Shown one piece after another: positions 11,880-24,400 of a stretch of DNA of 64,000 nt. The number at the start of each line of letters is the position of its first letter. The stretch's first letter is position 1. Position numbers and translations under genes: made by a program. The notes below the pieces were generated by a model. The model searched no databases and had not been told where the DNA came from. It worked only from the letters and a program-made list of their open reading frames with translations. Source of the DNA: Owenia fusiformis (taxonomy: Eukaryota; Annelida; Polychaeta; Sabellida; Oweniidae). Location of the stretch: positions 33,938,867 to 34,002,866 of the forward strand of contig CAIIXF020000008.1 in assembly GCA_903813345.2 (NCBI GenBank), written 5' to 3'.

Positions 11880-14800
11880 ATATCAACCGTACATGTAATA
11901 AATCTAAAGCAGACAGAGCAGGATACCGATGGCATTAACGGCATTAATTGGCATTAATTTGTTTTTAAGTATACACGTATTATTGAACGTGCATTTACAG
12001 ATTTTGTAAATTGCTTATCTTTACCTCAAATAAATTTGCAAAGTAATAGGACTAGGGTTACAATAACTAAAATCCTATACAATCATATCAAGATAAGCCC
12101 AATTTCGCATAATTCACATGAACACCCGTGCATGTAATTAGTCTTCAGGAGACAGAGCAGGATACCAATGGCATATAAGTATAGATATATTAACTACACC
12201 TTTCACTAATTACCATATAATCATTATTAAACATACATTTTGCTTCAACCCAGCCATTCATGTCATTCGTTCGCCCTATACTACCCATGGTGTGACTTTA
12301 AAAGGTAGTTGCTAAGGACACTGTACTACCTGGAAATTCAAGTATGAATATCATTTATCGACGAACAATCAGATAAGGAAGCTGTTCGCAGGCAACCTTG
12401 CATCGATGATAAAGGAATCCTATCTCGGATCGCAATTATCCGACCCGAATGCAACACGTGTTGTGATCCTGAATGTTTGACGTTAGAAAGATCAATGAAA
12501 GAAATCAGATAAATAAAACATTGATCCGTCATCATGATAAACCATGACATCTCATTACTTCTCAGCCCTGAGATGTTCCAGGTGAAACAGAAAGATGCTA
12601 TGAGTATCAGAATGTTGATCCGTCGGTATAACCATGGACCTATGGACCTATGGAACTGAATTCATGTCTTGAAGCCCTGATATGAATATAGTATAATTAC
12701 ATTTGTAAATGAAAGATGGCCAAAAGACCAGTCGTTTGCTGTCAATTAGACGACTAGGACCCAATTATCTGTTTTTCAAATAAATTTCCGTAATAGGCCT
12801 AGGGTTACAATATCTAAAATCCTATAACATCACAAGAATTAGCACTTTCGCATTTCGGAATATTTTGTTTTTAAATTATACACGTATTATTGTACGTGTG
12901 CACGCATTCATAGATCTTATAAAGTACTTAAATCTGTTTCTACAATAAATTTCCGAAGTAAAAGGATTACAATCACTAAAATCCTATAACATCATATCAA
13001 GATTAGCACCATCGCATATTTCACATAAACACCCGCACAAGTAATTGGTCTTAAGGAGACACTACAGGATGTCGACGGCAATAACGCGCCATTCTAAATA
13101 AGGGATATTTTGTTTTAAAATCATACACTAACATTGTACATGCATGCCCGTAACCAGGTTTTGATAGTGGGGGGGGGGGGCTCGAACCTCCATCCACACA
13201 TAAAAATATTTTCATGCTTGACCAATTTCGCATTGTAATCAAAGGAGTTTCAACACGACACCAGGGGTTGCCACGAAAATAGGGAAGGGGACCAAAAAAA
13301 TTAGGGCGCAAATGTTGAAAAATGATCCCCAGTAATGCCCTAATTTTAGGCTTGTTGGCGCGTTCTGAGCGATTCTGGCACGTTCTGAGCGATTCTTGGA
13401 TCAGGATATATGATGTATTAAAAAATCAGGGGGCATGCTCCCAAGAAAAATCTAAGATTTTTTGGCCGATTAAGCGCGTTCTGAGCGATTCTAGCATCAA
13501 AATATATGAATCGCGTATTTCAAAAGATTTGAACTTTTAGGCTTTTTGGCGCGTTCCGAGCGATCAAAATATATGATTTATTGAATTTTTGGGCTTATTT
13601 GGCGTGTTCTGAGCGATTAAACGATCAAAATATATGATTAATTTCAATTTACACTTTTGGTCCCGACACTTTATAGTACGTGACTGCATATTCTGCGTAT
13701 ATTTAGCTTCGCCAATTTTGTAGTTTCACCTGTTTTTGAAGGCACAAATCTTTGGGGCCCAACTTAGGGGGGGGGAGCTTAGCCCCCTTATGTCCGCCGG
13801 TGAGACAGTGTAAGATTTTTCACTTTAATACACACCATCCACAATGCGCAGAGTCTAGTTATAAAACGAAGCTCTCTTTTAAGAAGTGAAGTCGAACGAA
13901 TGCAAAGGGTACACAGTACTACACACCATCCATAAAAATGAATTCTTCAATTTAAAACAACAAACGAATCATTTAGTTTATACAGACTAGTCAAGTCAAT
14001 TTGGAATGTTTAGAAAAAGAAATTGGCAATATCACATCAAAATGTTACCTTCTACCTCGAAATGAAAGAAAATTCTTCAAGAAAGCAAAAAAGGTAAAGC
14101 AAGAAGCCCCTCGAGCCCCCCCCCCCCCCCCTTGGCTACGGGCCTGCCATGTGCACGCATTTATAGATCTTGTTAATTGCTTATCTGTTCCTCAAATAAA
14201 TTTTCGAAGTAATAGGGTTACAATAACTAAAATCCTATACCATCATATAATATCAAGAGTAGCACTTTCGCATATTTCACATGAACACCCGCATAAGTAA
14301 TTGGTCTGGAGGAGACACTGCAGGATGTCGACGGCAATAACGCGCCATTCTATATAAGGAATATTTTGTTTCTAAATTATACACGTACTATTGTACATGT
14401 GCACGCATTTATAGATCTTGTAAAATGCTTAATCTGTTTCTCAAACAGATTTCCGAAGTAATAGGATTATAATCACTAAAATCCTATAACATCATATCAA
14501 GATTAGCACTATCGCATATTTCACATAAACACCCGCACAAGTAATTGGTCTTAAGGAGACACTACAGGATGCCGACGGCAATAACGCTCGCCATTCTAAA
14601 TAAGGAATATTTTGTTTTTAAACTATACACGTATTATTGTACATGTGCACGCATTTATAGATCTTGTAAATTGCTTATCAGTTTCTCAAATAAATTTCCG
14701 AAGTAATAGGATTACAATCACAAAAATCCTTTCATTTCACATGTAGTACACCCATACATGTAATTAGTCTTAAGGAGACAGGGCAGGATGTCGACAGCAT

Positions 14801-14890
14801 TAACTCGCCATTCTTAATCATTTATATTTTGTTTTACAGAGTTATAGACGTTTGTCCATGTGCATTCATTTATAGATCTTATGAATTATC
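11880..14890. repeat. ~246-bp satellite array, partly diverged
   Basis: Recurrent blocks in fixed order are GCATTTATAGATCTTGT, AATAGGATTACAATCACTAA, CGCATATTTCACATAAACAC, GGAGACACTACAGGATG and TATACACGTATTATTGTAC. The landmark ATAGATCTTGT recurs near 14,163, 14,411, 14,657 and 14,872, giving periods of about 248, 246 and 215. Diverged units lie at about 11,880-12,190 and 12,720-13,140, separated by unique sequence. One unit is split by the element at 13,143-14,146. Confidence 0.8.
13143..14146 (+). mobile_element. 1-kb long member of the CAGGCCCGTAGCCAGG family
   Basis: Starts CATGCCCGTAACCAGG and ends CTTGGCTACGGGCCTG, the inverted termini of the short MITEs, but is about 1,004 bp long. It interrupts a satellite unit: the left flank ends in ACATG and the right flank resumes with CATGTGCACGC, consistent with a short target duplication. 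The interior has a GCGTTCTGAGCGATT motif repeated at least four times between 13,360 and 13,620. No transposase is visible. Confidence 0.7.
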
Positions 14891-15430
14891 TATCTGTTTC
14901 TCAAATAATTTCGATGAAAATATAATTAAAATCATTTTTGATATTTGAGTCTTTTCTTCGAGTTCAGAGTCTGCTGGACAATTAACCAATCAGAACGCAG
15001 TATGTTCCAATATTTTTTGTATAAACAAGGGCCAATAAAAATATGAATTGAGCTCTTTTAATCTACAAGATTTAATTGCTCTGAGAGGGGCCTTTTGGTA
15101 TCTACTTTCTCTCTATATTGTCATCAACTTGGTGCTCCATATACACTCCCCTCCAAAAGTTTAGCAATCCTTACTATACCATTGCATAACGTGTTAACGC
15201 TTCTATATATTTAGTTTCTATTTGCATAATATGTAAATAAAAAACTACAAGTACACTTAAGGTTAAATATTACCTGACATCATTTCTAATACCTCCAATT
15301 TTTCCTAATTTCTTCAACAATTACAATAAGCCGAAACTTGATGACAAATCAAAAATGTTTATCACCGTCGGATAGAGTAGAAGGGCTGAACCATCTCACC
15401 ACACTTGGTGTTTCGAACATATTTCATCAG
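14891..15430. other. No gene; isolated Tc1/mariner-like end at 15,142
   Basis: TACACTCCCCTCCAAAAGTT at 15,142 matches the end at 25,296 and resembles the ends of the element at 45,533. No inverted partner is found nearby, so this is probably a broken copy. Confidence 0.45.
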
Positions 15431-17600
15431 CTAGCCGCCGCCCCCCCCCCCCCCTCCCCGCCGCCATGGCCCCAGACACAAGAACGCAAACTATTCTAAA
15501 CACATCCTAATTTGATAATGGCCTCAGGGAAATCACCCGAACGAACTAGGCAAAACGTACACGTCTATTCCTACACTGAATATACTTATCTTAACCAATA
15601 GACTACAACGCCAAAACAAGTACTGAAAACTAGCGCAAAATCCAGCGCAACCAATTGACATTGATTTCATATAAACAACCACTACATCAAACTAAGTTGA
15701 GGAGCCAAGAACAACATTGAGAGAATCACGACAGAACAGTTTCCGAATTTAATTTCAGATTCGCCGGCTGCTTACCATTTGAACATTAATTATAGGAACA
15801 CTAACTGGACAACAATACGGCGATCTCGTCCACAAGATGGATTACTGGGAAGCCACCACGGGACATTGCAGTATTCTTATTTTGGGTTTACTGAAAACAG
15901 ATGCAGATATTAGACATCAACGGATGAAAAAGCGTTAAGGAATGATATAATTTTGTATTTCAGGATCCATTACTTCCGTATCTCAATGCTGTAACCCACG
16001 GCAACCAATTGTGTTTGTTTATCAACCAAAACATTCACATACACCATCAAACCCAAATTTAAACATAAAAAACTATACATCAAAATGTAGCCACAAACCG
16101 CCGCTATAAAATGAAACCATTTACAAGGTTACCTGACATGGAATATTGTCAACAGAAACAATTATTGCACGTACGAAATCACAGTTCGGAGACATAAAAA
16201 ATTCGAACATAATCGTCGAATTCATGTTCTTACCAACAAACTTCAACATTAAAACACGAACGGAATGTTCCACAAAGCCTAACTTATAAGATGCAACAAA
16301 CTTCATCTGAATTGACTCACCAGAACGGAAACTATAAAAGATACAAAACAAGCAAGAAACACAAATTTCCGAACAAACAGTTCACTTAAGAGGCATTCCC
16401 AAAAACCGGAAGCATGTTCTCAATATTATATTAAGAGCGACGAACTAAAAAGCTACATCCTGAGATTCAATGACGACAAGAAACTTCCTCATCAGAACCA
16501 GTGAACAACGCAAAACGAATTCCCATCATACCAGTTGTACATGTCACACAAAATATCTCACTATGTATGGTACCAAACGTATTGCATATACTAATAATGT
16601 ACACAAATACACTACACTAATGATTCTACCAAGAATTAACGAATATATCTAAAATATAATACCCCGAACCACCATCATGTATCTAAACTCGACGATACAC
16701 CACAACACAATCTAGCATAACCCGCCATTTGATATATGTACATAACTTATCACAACCAACCATTACAACCAAGCACAACCTAGAAGATCACCAACCACAC
16801 AACACAACCAGTGTCAAAAGACCTAGAACACAACCCAATGCTTAACTAGCATAAAGCAACTTTACTCACAATTACCAAGAACACAACCCACTGTCAAATT
16901 AACACAACACAATTTGTCACAGCCATACACCAAAACCAATCAAAACACAATCAGGAACAACCAAACTACAATTCCAATATACACAACCAACTTTCTCTAA
17001 CTGGATATTACATGAATTACACAACACAATCGAACACGACCAAATACTTCACCCGACTGGGCACAACCCACCACCGATTATAACACAATCAGACACAACC
17101 CTACACCAACCCATCATAAAACGAGCAAGCACAACCAATCACACAAAACAATTTTACACAATCAGATACCTCACAGAGAACACCAACCTGACACAATCGA
17201 ACACGACCAAATACTTCACCCGACTGGGCACAACCCACCACCGATTATAACACAATCAGGCACAACCCGACACCAACCCATCATAAAACGAACAGGCACA
17301 ACCAATCACACAAAACAATTGGACACAATCAGATACCTCACAGAGAACACCAACCTGACTCACAATTACCAAGAACACAACCCAACAACATAATCAGACA
17401 CAGTAAGATACCTCATCCGACCGGGCACAACCTGCCGCCCTACCTGCACAACACAATCACAACGCACTATAAAATAAACATTACAATGAGGCACAGCTCG
17501 ATACTAAGCTAAAACAAAACAACCAGGCACAACTCAACTACAAACCAACAACACAATACGGCACAACCCAATACTACAACCTTATTTTTATCTCCGAAAA
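15431..17600. repeat. 2-kb strongly A/C-biased tract
   Basis: The plus strand is dominated by A and C, with CACAACC, ACACAATC and AACCAA recurring irregularly, and is markedly poor in G and T. It begins after a C-run near 15,443 and ends at the CTTCC/CTTAC microsatellite near 17,630. Within it a ~167-bp unit occurs twice almost unchanged (about 17,023-17,190 and 17,190-17,357). No open frame of interest is present. Confidence 0.7.
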
Positions 17601-19019
17601 CACAACCAATTGTCAAATATACCCTCTTCCTTCCTTACTTACTTACTTTATTACTTCCACTATAACTTATATTTCCTTTCTTGCTTGCTTAAGTACTAAA
17701 TTCCTTGTTTGCTTACTCACTTCCTTGTTTGCCTTGTTGCTTGATTGCTTAGTTACGTACTTGATACGACGTCAGATACTGCACAACACGGAATTTTATT
17801 GCATTTTTACATGCGTACTTACTTTTAAAACCGCAATATCTCGATAGCAAAATCATATTTTTCTACAATTTTCGTCATTAGTTGTCCATGTAATATTTTG
17901 CCTATCGGAATTCAAAATAATTAATTCAAATGAGAATCACGCAAGCTGTAATATGTGACCTTCTACGCTAAAACCCGGTGTGGACTGTAACATTTTGAAG
18001 AAAAATGATTTTAATTTTAACGAAAAATGAATATAACTTTTTTGTTTCTAAATAGATCTTTCTCAAGACAGGCAGAATTTCGTACCAACAAGATATATGT
18101 TTTGATCAACAAAACATTAAATCATTTGAATGGTGAATTATTATTTTTTGATTCCTTATGGCATGAAGCATTCCTCGCATTCTGAGCGGGTACCTGTGAA
18201 ATCTGCTCGTGTTTTAAGCAGGATCTTCCCATGTTTTCAGTCGGGCCACTGTTATACCTTTAATGGTGTATTTCGACCCCCACGGTAGATTATGCAAACG
18301 TGCATGTTGACGCCCGTTTCTTCAATGCAGTAAAAAAGAATCATTTTTCATGTCATTGTTTATCAAGTACGTCTTTCTTCAAAGTATTATTGGAAAACCA
18401 AAGAACTGTAATATTGGGAGTAATATGTATTTTTAACCTTTTGGTCCACTTTCCCCAAAACAGGACTATTCTCGCAATGACAGCGGGAATTCGCTTAAGA
18501 TTATTAAATCCGAGTGGGTCTTTGGATCTTACCCATGAAGTTGTCTTATCTTGGAAAATAATAAACTCTCCATTTCGCTATATGTATAGTGAAATGTATG
18601 AAAAATGTATTGTTACGCTTGCTAGGGGATTGGTGTTGCATTATAAAAGTTGCCATTCGCCGTGATTCGCAAATAGGATTATTCCTTGATCAACAAACAC
18701 ACAGACAACAGGATTTATTCCTATTTGTTAGAATGGTTCATAAAGTCAGAATCACGAGAGTTAAGAAGCACGTATCGTATCGAATTTAACACATAAAGAC
18801 GGATTAAGACTCATATATTTACTATCAATACTTTGAATTAATAAGAACATTAAAACGCTGACCTTCAAATTGACAACTGATTAAATGCTATCGCATTGTA
18901 ATAAATTTTGCCAAAATGAAAATACATCTGTTTTCAAGCAAAAACTTAGCAAGACCGCATTGCTCAACTTGATAAAAGTACAAACCTGTACTATATACGT
19001 ACATTGCATGTAATGATAA
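17601..19019. other. No gene supported; CTTCC/TTAC microsatellite at 17,628-17,760
   Basis: The 121-codon open frame at 18,300-18,665 has no recognisable domain or splice context. A degenerate CTTACTTACTT / CTTGCTTGC tract marks the left end. Confidence 0.4.
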
Positions 19020-19165
19020 AGGAAACATAACAAAGCATCGGTCGTGCAACGTTCGATAAGCGATCGCTAAGCAGTAAAATAGCTGCCGCGGTGAGAGCGA
19101 AAAACACACGGTGTTCGAACGAAGCGCTGTCGCGCAGCGCACGCGATTACCACGAAGAGCACACG
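19020..19165. other. CpG-rich patch
   Basis: Dense CG dinucleotides (GCGATCGC, CCGCGG, GTCGCGCAGCGC) in an AT-rich setting, immediately beside the reverse-transcriptase fossil. It might be part of that element or a separate insertion. A minus-strand open frame through it (18,888-19,223) has no family resemblance. Confidence 0.35.
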
Positions 19166-19196
19166 CCATCTCGACGGCATGGCATGGTGTAAGGTT

Positions 19197-19800
19197 TGTT
19201 ATTCCGTGTACTGTAGACCCCATATGCTGGGTTTAATGGAATATTATTGTCTAAATGGGGAAAATTCACAGTATCAAAGTTGAAATCATCACGTTTATCA
19301 TACAACTTACAATATATACTGTTGTCTTGTTCAATGTTAATGAGAAGGTCAAGATAAGGCGCATTTATGTTCTATTCATTGGTCTTTATTAACTCTAACT
19401 CGGAAGGGTATATCTCATTTACAAAATTTTCAAATCCAGGGTTGTCCAAACTCAACAGGTCATCTATAAACCTATCTGTTTTATTAAAAAGTTTAGCTAT
19501 GTGGAATTTTGTCTTATCTTTCATCATCTTTTGCAAAAACTTATATTCATACGAGAATAGAACAAGACACACAGTGTAGAATTTTTACATATAACAATAA
19601 TGTTATTTGACGTTTTGTCTGCTGGGACTAAAACAAATTTTTTATGAAAATTTTCTAAATATTCAACAACTTGAGGGTCATCTAATATCTTGTCATTAGA
19701 TTCAAACTTTTGACCTTTAAGTTTAATTATTCTATTATTTACAATATCCACTCATCTAATGAAGATTTATCAGCATGCCCACGTCTAACCCAAAGGTGTG
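19197..19800 (-). mobile_element. Penelope-like retroelement, reverse transcriptase fossil
   Basis: Read on the minus strand, translated segments contain FVLVPADKTSNNIIVICK, RFIDDLLSLDNP with IYPSELEL, and YLDLLINI followed by KLYDKRDDFNF and NIPLNPAYGV. These are hallmark blocks of Penelope-type reverse transcriptases; the ..DDLL.. block is the catalytic YxDD-equivalent. Just upstream (about 19,760-19,800) a WVRRGHADKSS segment extends the similarity. Only part of the polymerase is present and it is clearly broken, with no GIY-YIG domain seen. I treat it as an old truncated insertion. Confidence 0.75.
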
Positions 19801-21086
19801 CTGAATAAAACATAGACAAAAATTAAACTTCGGTCCTGAATCTGCCAAATTAAATAGCCACCAATATTTGAAATTGAGAAAATCTGTCAAATTAAGTAGC
19901 GTCAAAATAAATGTATCTACAGTATTAATTTACATTTAGCTAATTTTGTATTTCACTCTCTCAAAAATTAAGAAAATGATTAAAATTATAGGTTGAAAAT
20001 AATTTTTATCATGTTTTAAATATATCTACAGTGTATGTACCATTCATTGAGAACTAAAAAATGGCTTTTTTCTCTTAATCACTTTTCTGCTTGATCTTAT
20101 AAGTTAATTTCTTGCTTATTTTTCAACAAATTTTCTTATTTTTTTCAACACAAAATAGAAGTATGATATGCATTGGTGTAAATTATTACTTAACGATTTA
20201 TATATGTGATAACTAAAAAAATTTGTAAAAAATTCCAAATTTTTCGAACAAAAATTCCTTCAAATTCAGCCTTTTGAAATTAAATTGAGAAGTTTCACAT
20301 ATCACATTTTAATAACATTGGATAGAACAATAATACAACCCAAAGTGATTCAAATTTAATATGGGGCCTTTAACACATATATATCTCAAGCACGATTCTC
20401 TTGCTAGTGGCCTGTTCTTAGCCCTATTTGCAAAATAAAGTTACATAATGGTTATGTAATCTATTGTGTAAAATTATGTTATATTATATAATAGTAATAA
20501 AGATTATTATCATATTGCTTCAAACAGTTGAAATTGTGCCCAGAAATCATTAAAAAGAAGTTTATGACAGGGGCCCTACTTTCACGCCCTCTCCTTATTC
20601 TACTGTTTATCCAAATTGCTAGTTAAACAAAGTAATATGCTACAAAATAGACTGAACGAGCCTACTTTAAGGGGTATAAACAAGCATTTAAAATTACTAT
20701 ACATTGTATAATCTGCACAGTGTGTATTCATATGTACTGCTTAATGAAATGTAAAGAATCCCACACTACCCTTGTGAATGAAAACAAGAGATCATTTTAA
20801 AAAAATGAAGGCTCGTGAATGAGATGTTTGCAGTGTTGTAATGAATTGTATTGATAAATAGGGATGCTTACTTTTAACGCGGTTGTAATTTACCGAACAG
20901 CAAAAGTAGAAAAAATCCGAACATTTTGAACTGATTAAGATCTTTAAATTGTTAAGGTCTGAGTACCTGGACCTCTTAGAAAACATTCAAACATATCAAA
21001 AGTGAAGATGGGTCAATTTGATTCTTGTTCTCCGAAGATATTAATAAAATAGTTAAATCTTCGGAGTTTTTTTAATGCTGTAAATC
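19801..21086. other. No gene; short repeat at 20,437-20,520
   Basis: A ~85-bp segment beginning GCAAAATAAAGTTACATAAT and ending in TAGTAATAAAGATTATTATC recurs at about 22,538-22,620. Its A/T-rich tail resembles the 3' end of a retroposon. Around 19,830-19,925 lies a remnant of the MITE family seen whole at 50,311. Nothing else is recognised. Confidence 0.5.
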
Positions 21087-22140
21087 CACGCGGTAGTATC
21101 TCTTCGGGACGTATCGAAACCACTCCGTCCCGAAAAACCGTTAATTTGAATTTAAAACCTACCCCAGTGTTTGAAAATCAAGGATTGTGAGTCTCACACT
21201 TCACAGTTTTTCTTCAAACTTGTTCCGTACAAAGCTTCACAGAAATACCTTTCAGTCGATACATTGTTTCCGTGTACAAAGTACCTCGTTTTAGCGGCGT
21301 TTTGGTCCCCAGCTGCGAGATAAAGCAAATTTTCATAACTTTCAACTGTAAGTCAAGTTATCTCGCCAGTCTTTTACCCATTCTCGCTCATAATTTCAGA
21401 ATGCACTCCCATTACAACCTTCCATCGCTACGTTTTGATTTTTGGGCATCAAACGCAGCAGTTTCTAAATCATCCACACATCTCTTAAAATTTGACTAAT
21501 ACGTCCCGTCACCTTCCACTACGCCCCGCCGATTTTGGACCACCCTATTATAGGTATATTAAAAATGGACAAGAATGGGTAAATCTTAAAACACAATCCG
21601 ATTGGTATTTAGAATCGACAATGGCAATCTACAAACGGACACATCGATGGACAAATTGTTTTAGAATGCAACTCTACGTGTATAGTGATAGACTCGGCGG
21701 GGCGTAGTGGAAGATGACGGGACGTATTGGTCAAATTTGAAGAGATGTGTGGATGATTTAGAAACTGCTGCGTTTGATGCCCAAAAATCAAGACGTAGCG
21801 ATGGAAGGTTGTAATGGGAGTCCATTCTGAAATTATGGGCGAGAATGGGTAAAAGACTGGCGAGATAACTTGACTTACAGTTGAAAGTTATGAAAATTTG
21901 CTTTATCTCACAGCTGGGGACCAAAACGCCGCTAAAACGAGGTACTTTGTACACGAAAACAATGTATCGACTGAAAGGTATTTCTGTGAAGCTTTGTACG
22001 AAACAAGTTTGAAGAAAAACGGTGAAGTGTGAGACTCACAATCCTTGATTTTCAAACACTGGGGTAGGTTTTAAATTCAAATTAACGGTTTTTTCGGGAC
22101 GGAGTGGTTTCGATACGTCCCGAAGAGATACTACCGCGTG
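21087..22140. mobile_element. 1,054-bp palindromic element with 5-bp target duplication
   Basis: The left arm (21,087-about 21,532) and right arm (about 21,695-22,140) are ~446-bp inverted copies with only scattered differences, separated by ~162 bp of unique sequence. The outer ends are CACGCGGTAGTATCTCTTCG and its complement. Both flanks carry AAATC (21,082-21,086 and 22,141-22,145), a target-site duplication. Both arms encode the same meaningless open frame on opposite strands. No transposase is visible, so it is a foldback or long-TIR non-autonomous element, apparently fairly recent given the arm identity. Confidence 0.9.
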
Positions 22141-22145
22141 AAATC

Positions 22146-23365
22146 GCTCGTATTTCTGTCGTATTTAGGAAATCATGTTGCCGAAAATCAGTGAACAGTT
22201 TTCATGGTGTTGATGTAAAATGTGCGTATATGTCGTTTGAAACCCTCTCTAACGCAATTTTATGATAAACTAACACCTTAGGGTTAAACTATTGCTCGAG
22301 GAATTAACTCATTTTCATCAATAAATATTAACCCATCAGGTTTTCTACTAGTAAACTAACGTTTAAACCTCAGTCCATTGTCGTTATCACTTACTACTAA
22401 AACCAAGTGAGATATGGCTCTTGCCTCAGCACGAGCCAATAAACTCTTCCAATAGTGACAGGACCTTAGTGCACCCATGCCATCGCAAGGACCTTAGTAG
22501 GCATGCCAACATGTAAAATCTCTATTTGCAAAAATAAAGTTACATAATTGTTATGTAATCTATTGTGTAAGATTATGTAATATTATATAATAGTAATAAA
22601 GATTATTATCAATATAATTTGCCAACAAACATGAGTTGTTATGTCAACTGGTTATATATATTTGCCTAACATTGAGTGCCAAGGAAACCAGAATGATCCA
22701 GCTACATAAATACATATCTAATCAACGCACTTTTATGTGTCGAAAAGGCGTGCTGAATAAAATGCCTCATAAAGGAGTCAATGCTAACACATAGCCTTCT
22801 TAGATGTTAATAAAACAATCAACGATAGAGTACAACAGACAATGTAGCATGTACACTGCATGTTTTATTCATACTAGGTACTGTTTTAGTTATGTGGCTT
22901 GCCCAATCAATACAAAAACAATTCATACCTGATAGGGCTAGTCACGTAACTGACGTAGTGATGTACTGTGATATAGCCAAGGTCATATCGAGTCAAAGTT
23001 AGTTTTTTATTCATGAATCATTCTACTATACCTTGCATTTGGTGTTCATGAGCAACCCTTTTGGCTTATTAGTAATGATTATGTGATTTGTTTTTATGTG
23101 CCTGTTCCTTATCATTGGTTTATGGGATGACATTAGATGTTAATAAGGTACATTCAAAAATATACCAAACAATACAATTGGACAAACAGAGTATCTTATG
23201 CATTTCTAAGGGTTAGGTATAGTAGAATGTGAATTTGCTGATAAATATGCATACTGGACAACATACAAAATCACACTTCGATAAATAAAAGCATGATGGC
23301 AACATCTGGAATAATTCTTTGAACAAAGTTTGAAACAATGGATTATAACATAAACATCATCTGTA
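22146..23365. other. No gene; second copy of 85-bp repeat at 22,538-22,620
   Basis: The repeat matches 20,437-20,520. Before it, GGACCTTAGT occurs twice (about 22,460-22,500). The remainder is AT-rich without coding signal. Confidence 0.45.
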
Positions 23366-24362
23366 CGAGGGGCGATCCAAAAGTAATGGACGCCCTGCTC
23401 TAACTTGCTATTTCTTAATATAATTACATGAAACTTTCAGATAATAAAAAGATCAACATCTAAACAACTTTGTGTTTAAGTTTCACCAGAAAATGATATA
23501 TTTTAGCTACTTTTCTTGATATTTTAATATGGGATCCCTGCAACCCGGAACAGTATTTAAAAAATGCAAATCACGCTACAAATGTTATCATGTCAAAAAC
23601 TTTAGGTGCAGGTGCCCAACACCAGTCATGATACGAGAGAATTTCTGATTTTTAATCTGAATGTCATCTGCCATCATCATCTTCACATATTAAGACCTAC
23701 TTTTCAACAAAATTTCCACAAATTTGAACACATTTTTAATACCACAGCTTTACCCATGAATGGAAGGCATTTATGATACTGCCATTGCTTGTGATACAAA
23801 TGCTCCTGGAGTGCCACTCTAAACCTCATCCAATGAGTAAAACACATTTTCTTTCAAACCTCCTTTCAACTTGGGAGAAAAGGAAGAAACTCACACGGAG
23901 CCATATCTAGACTGCATGGTGCAAATGATAGCTGCTCAAGGTCTATAATAGTGAGAATATCTTGTGGTATTCTTTGTTTCACTTTGATTTCCCCATGTTG
24001 CATTTCAGCGGACATTTTGGAGCAAAAGTGATACCAGAATGAGGCTTTCTTGTCTGATATTATTTTCTTAGAATTTGACATTGTCATATTTGACATTATG
24101 ATTAAAAGACAATCAATTGGTTGCCTGGTAACATAGGAAGTAAACTAACATGGTTTAACATTCAAAATTCTAAGAAAAATAATAATCACGACTAGCGATA
24201 CAAGTCATTTAAGGCTGAAAGTTGCCATGTGCGAATACTGTTCAGGGTGGCAGGGTCCCTCTATTAAAACTATCTAGAAAACTACATAAGACTACAACTA
24301 CAATTTTATCAAAAACAAACAAAATTAGAGCAGGGCGTCCAAGACATTTGGATCACACCTCA
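23366..24362 (-). mobile_element. Mariner-like DNA transposon, decayed
   Basis: Terminal inverted repeats of about 38 bp (left CGAGGGGCGATCCAAAAGT through GGACGCCCTGCTCTAA, right its complement with a few changes) are flanked by TA dinucleotides (23,364-65 and 24,363-64). On the minus strand a segment ending LDMAPCEFLPFLP matches the mariner transposase C-terminal block (SPDLAPsDFHLFP), containing the third catalytic acid region. At ~1.0 kb it is shorter than a full mariner (about 1.3 kb) and no full-length transposase frame is present. Confidence 0.85.
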
Positions 24363-24400
24363 TATATTAGCCTATATGTAGCAACACTAAAAAATCATAT

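Noticed and set aside
18300-18665. 121-codon plus-strand frame
   Set aside because: No domain, no initiator or splice context, and amino-acid composition typical of random AT-rich sequence.
21272-21954. Same open frame on both strands (starting MYKVPRFSGVLVP)
   Set aside because: They are the two inverted arms of the palindromic element read on opposite strands; no domain, codon bias or splice context.
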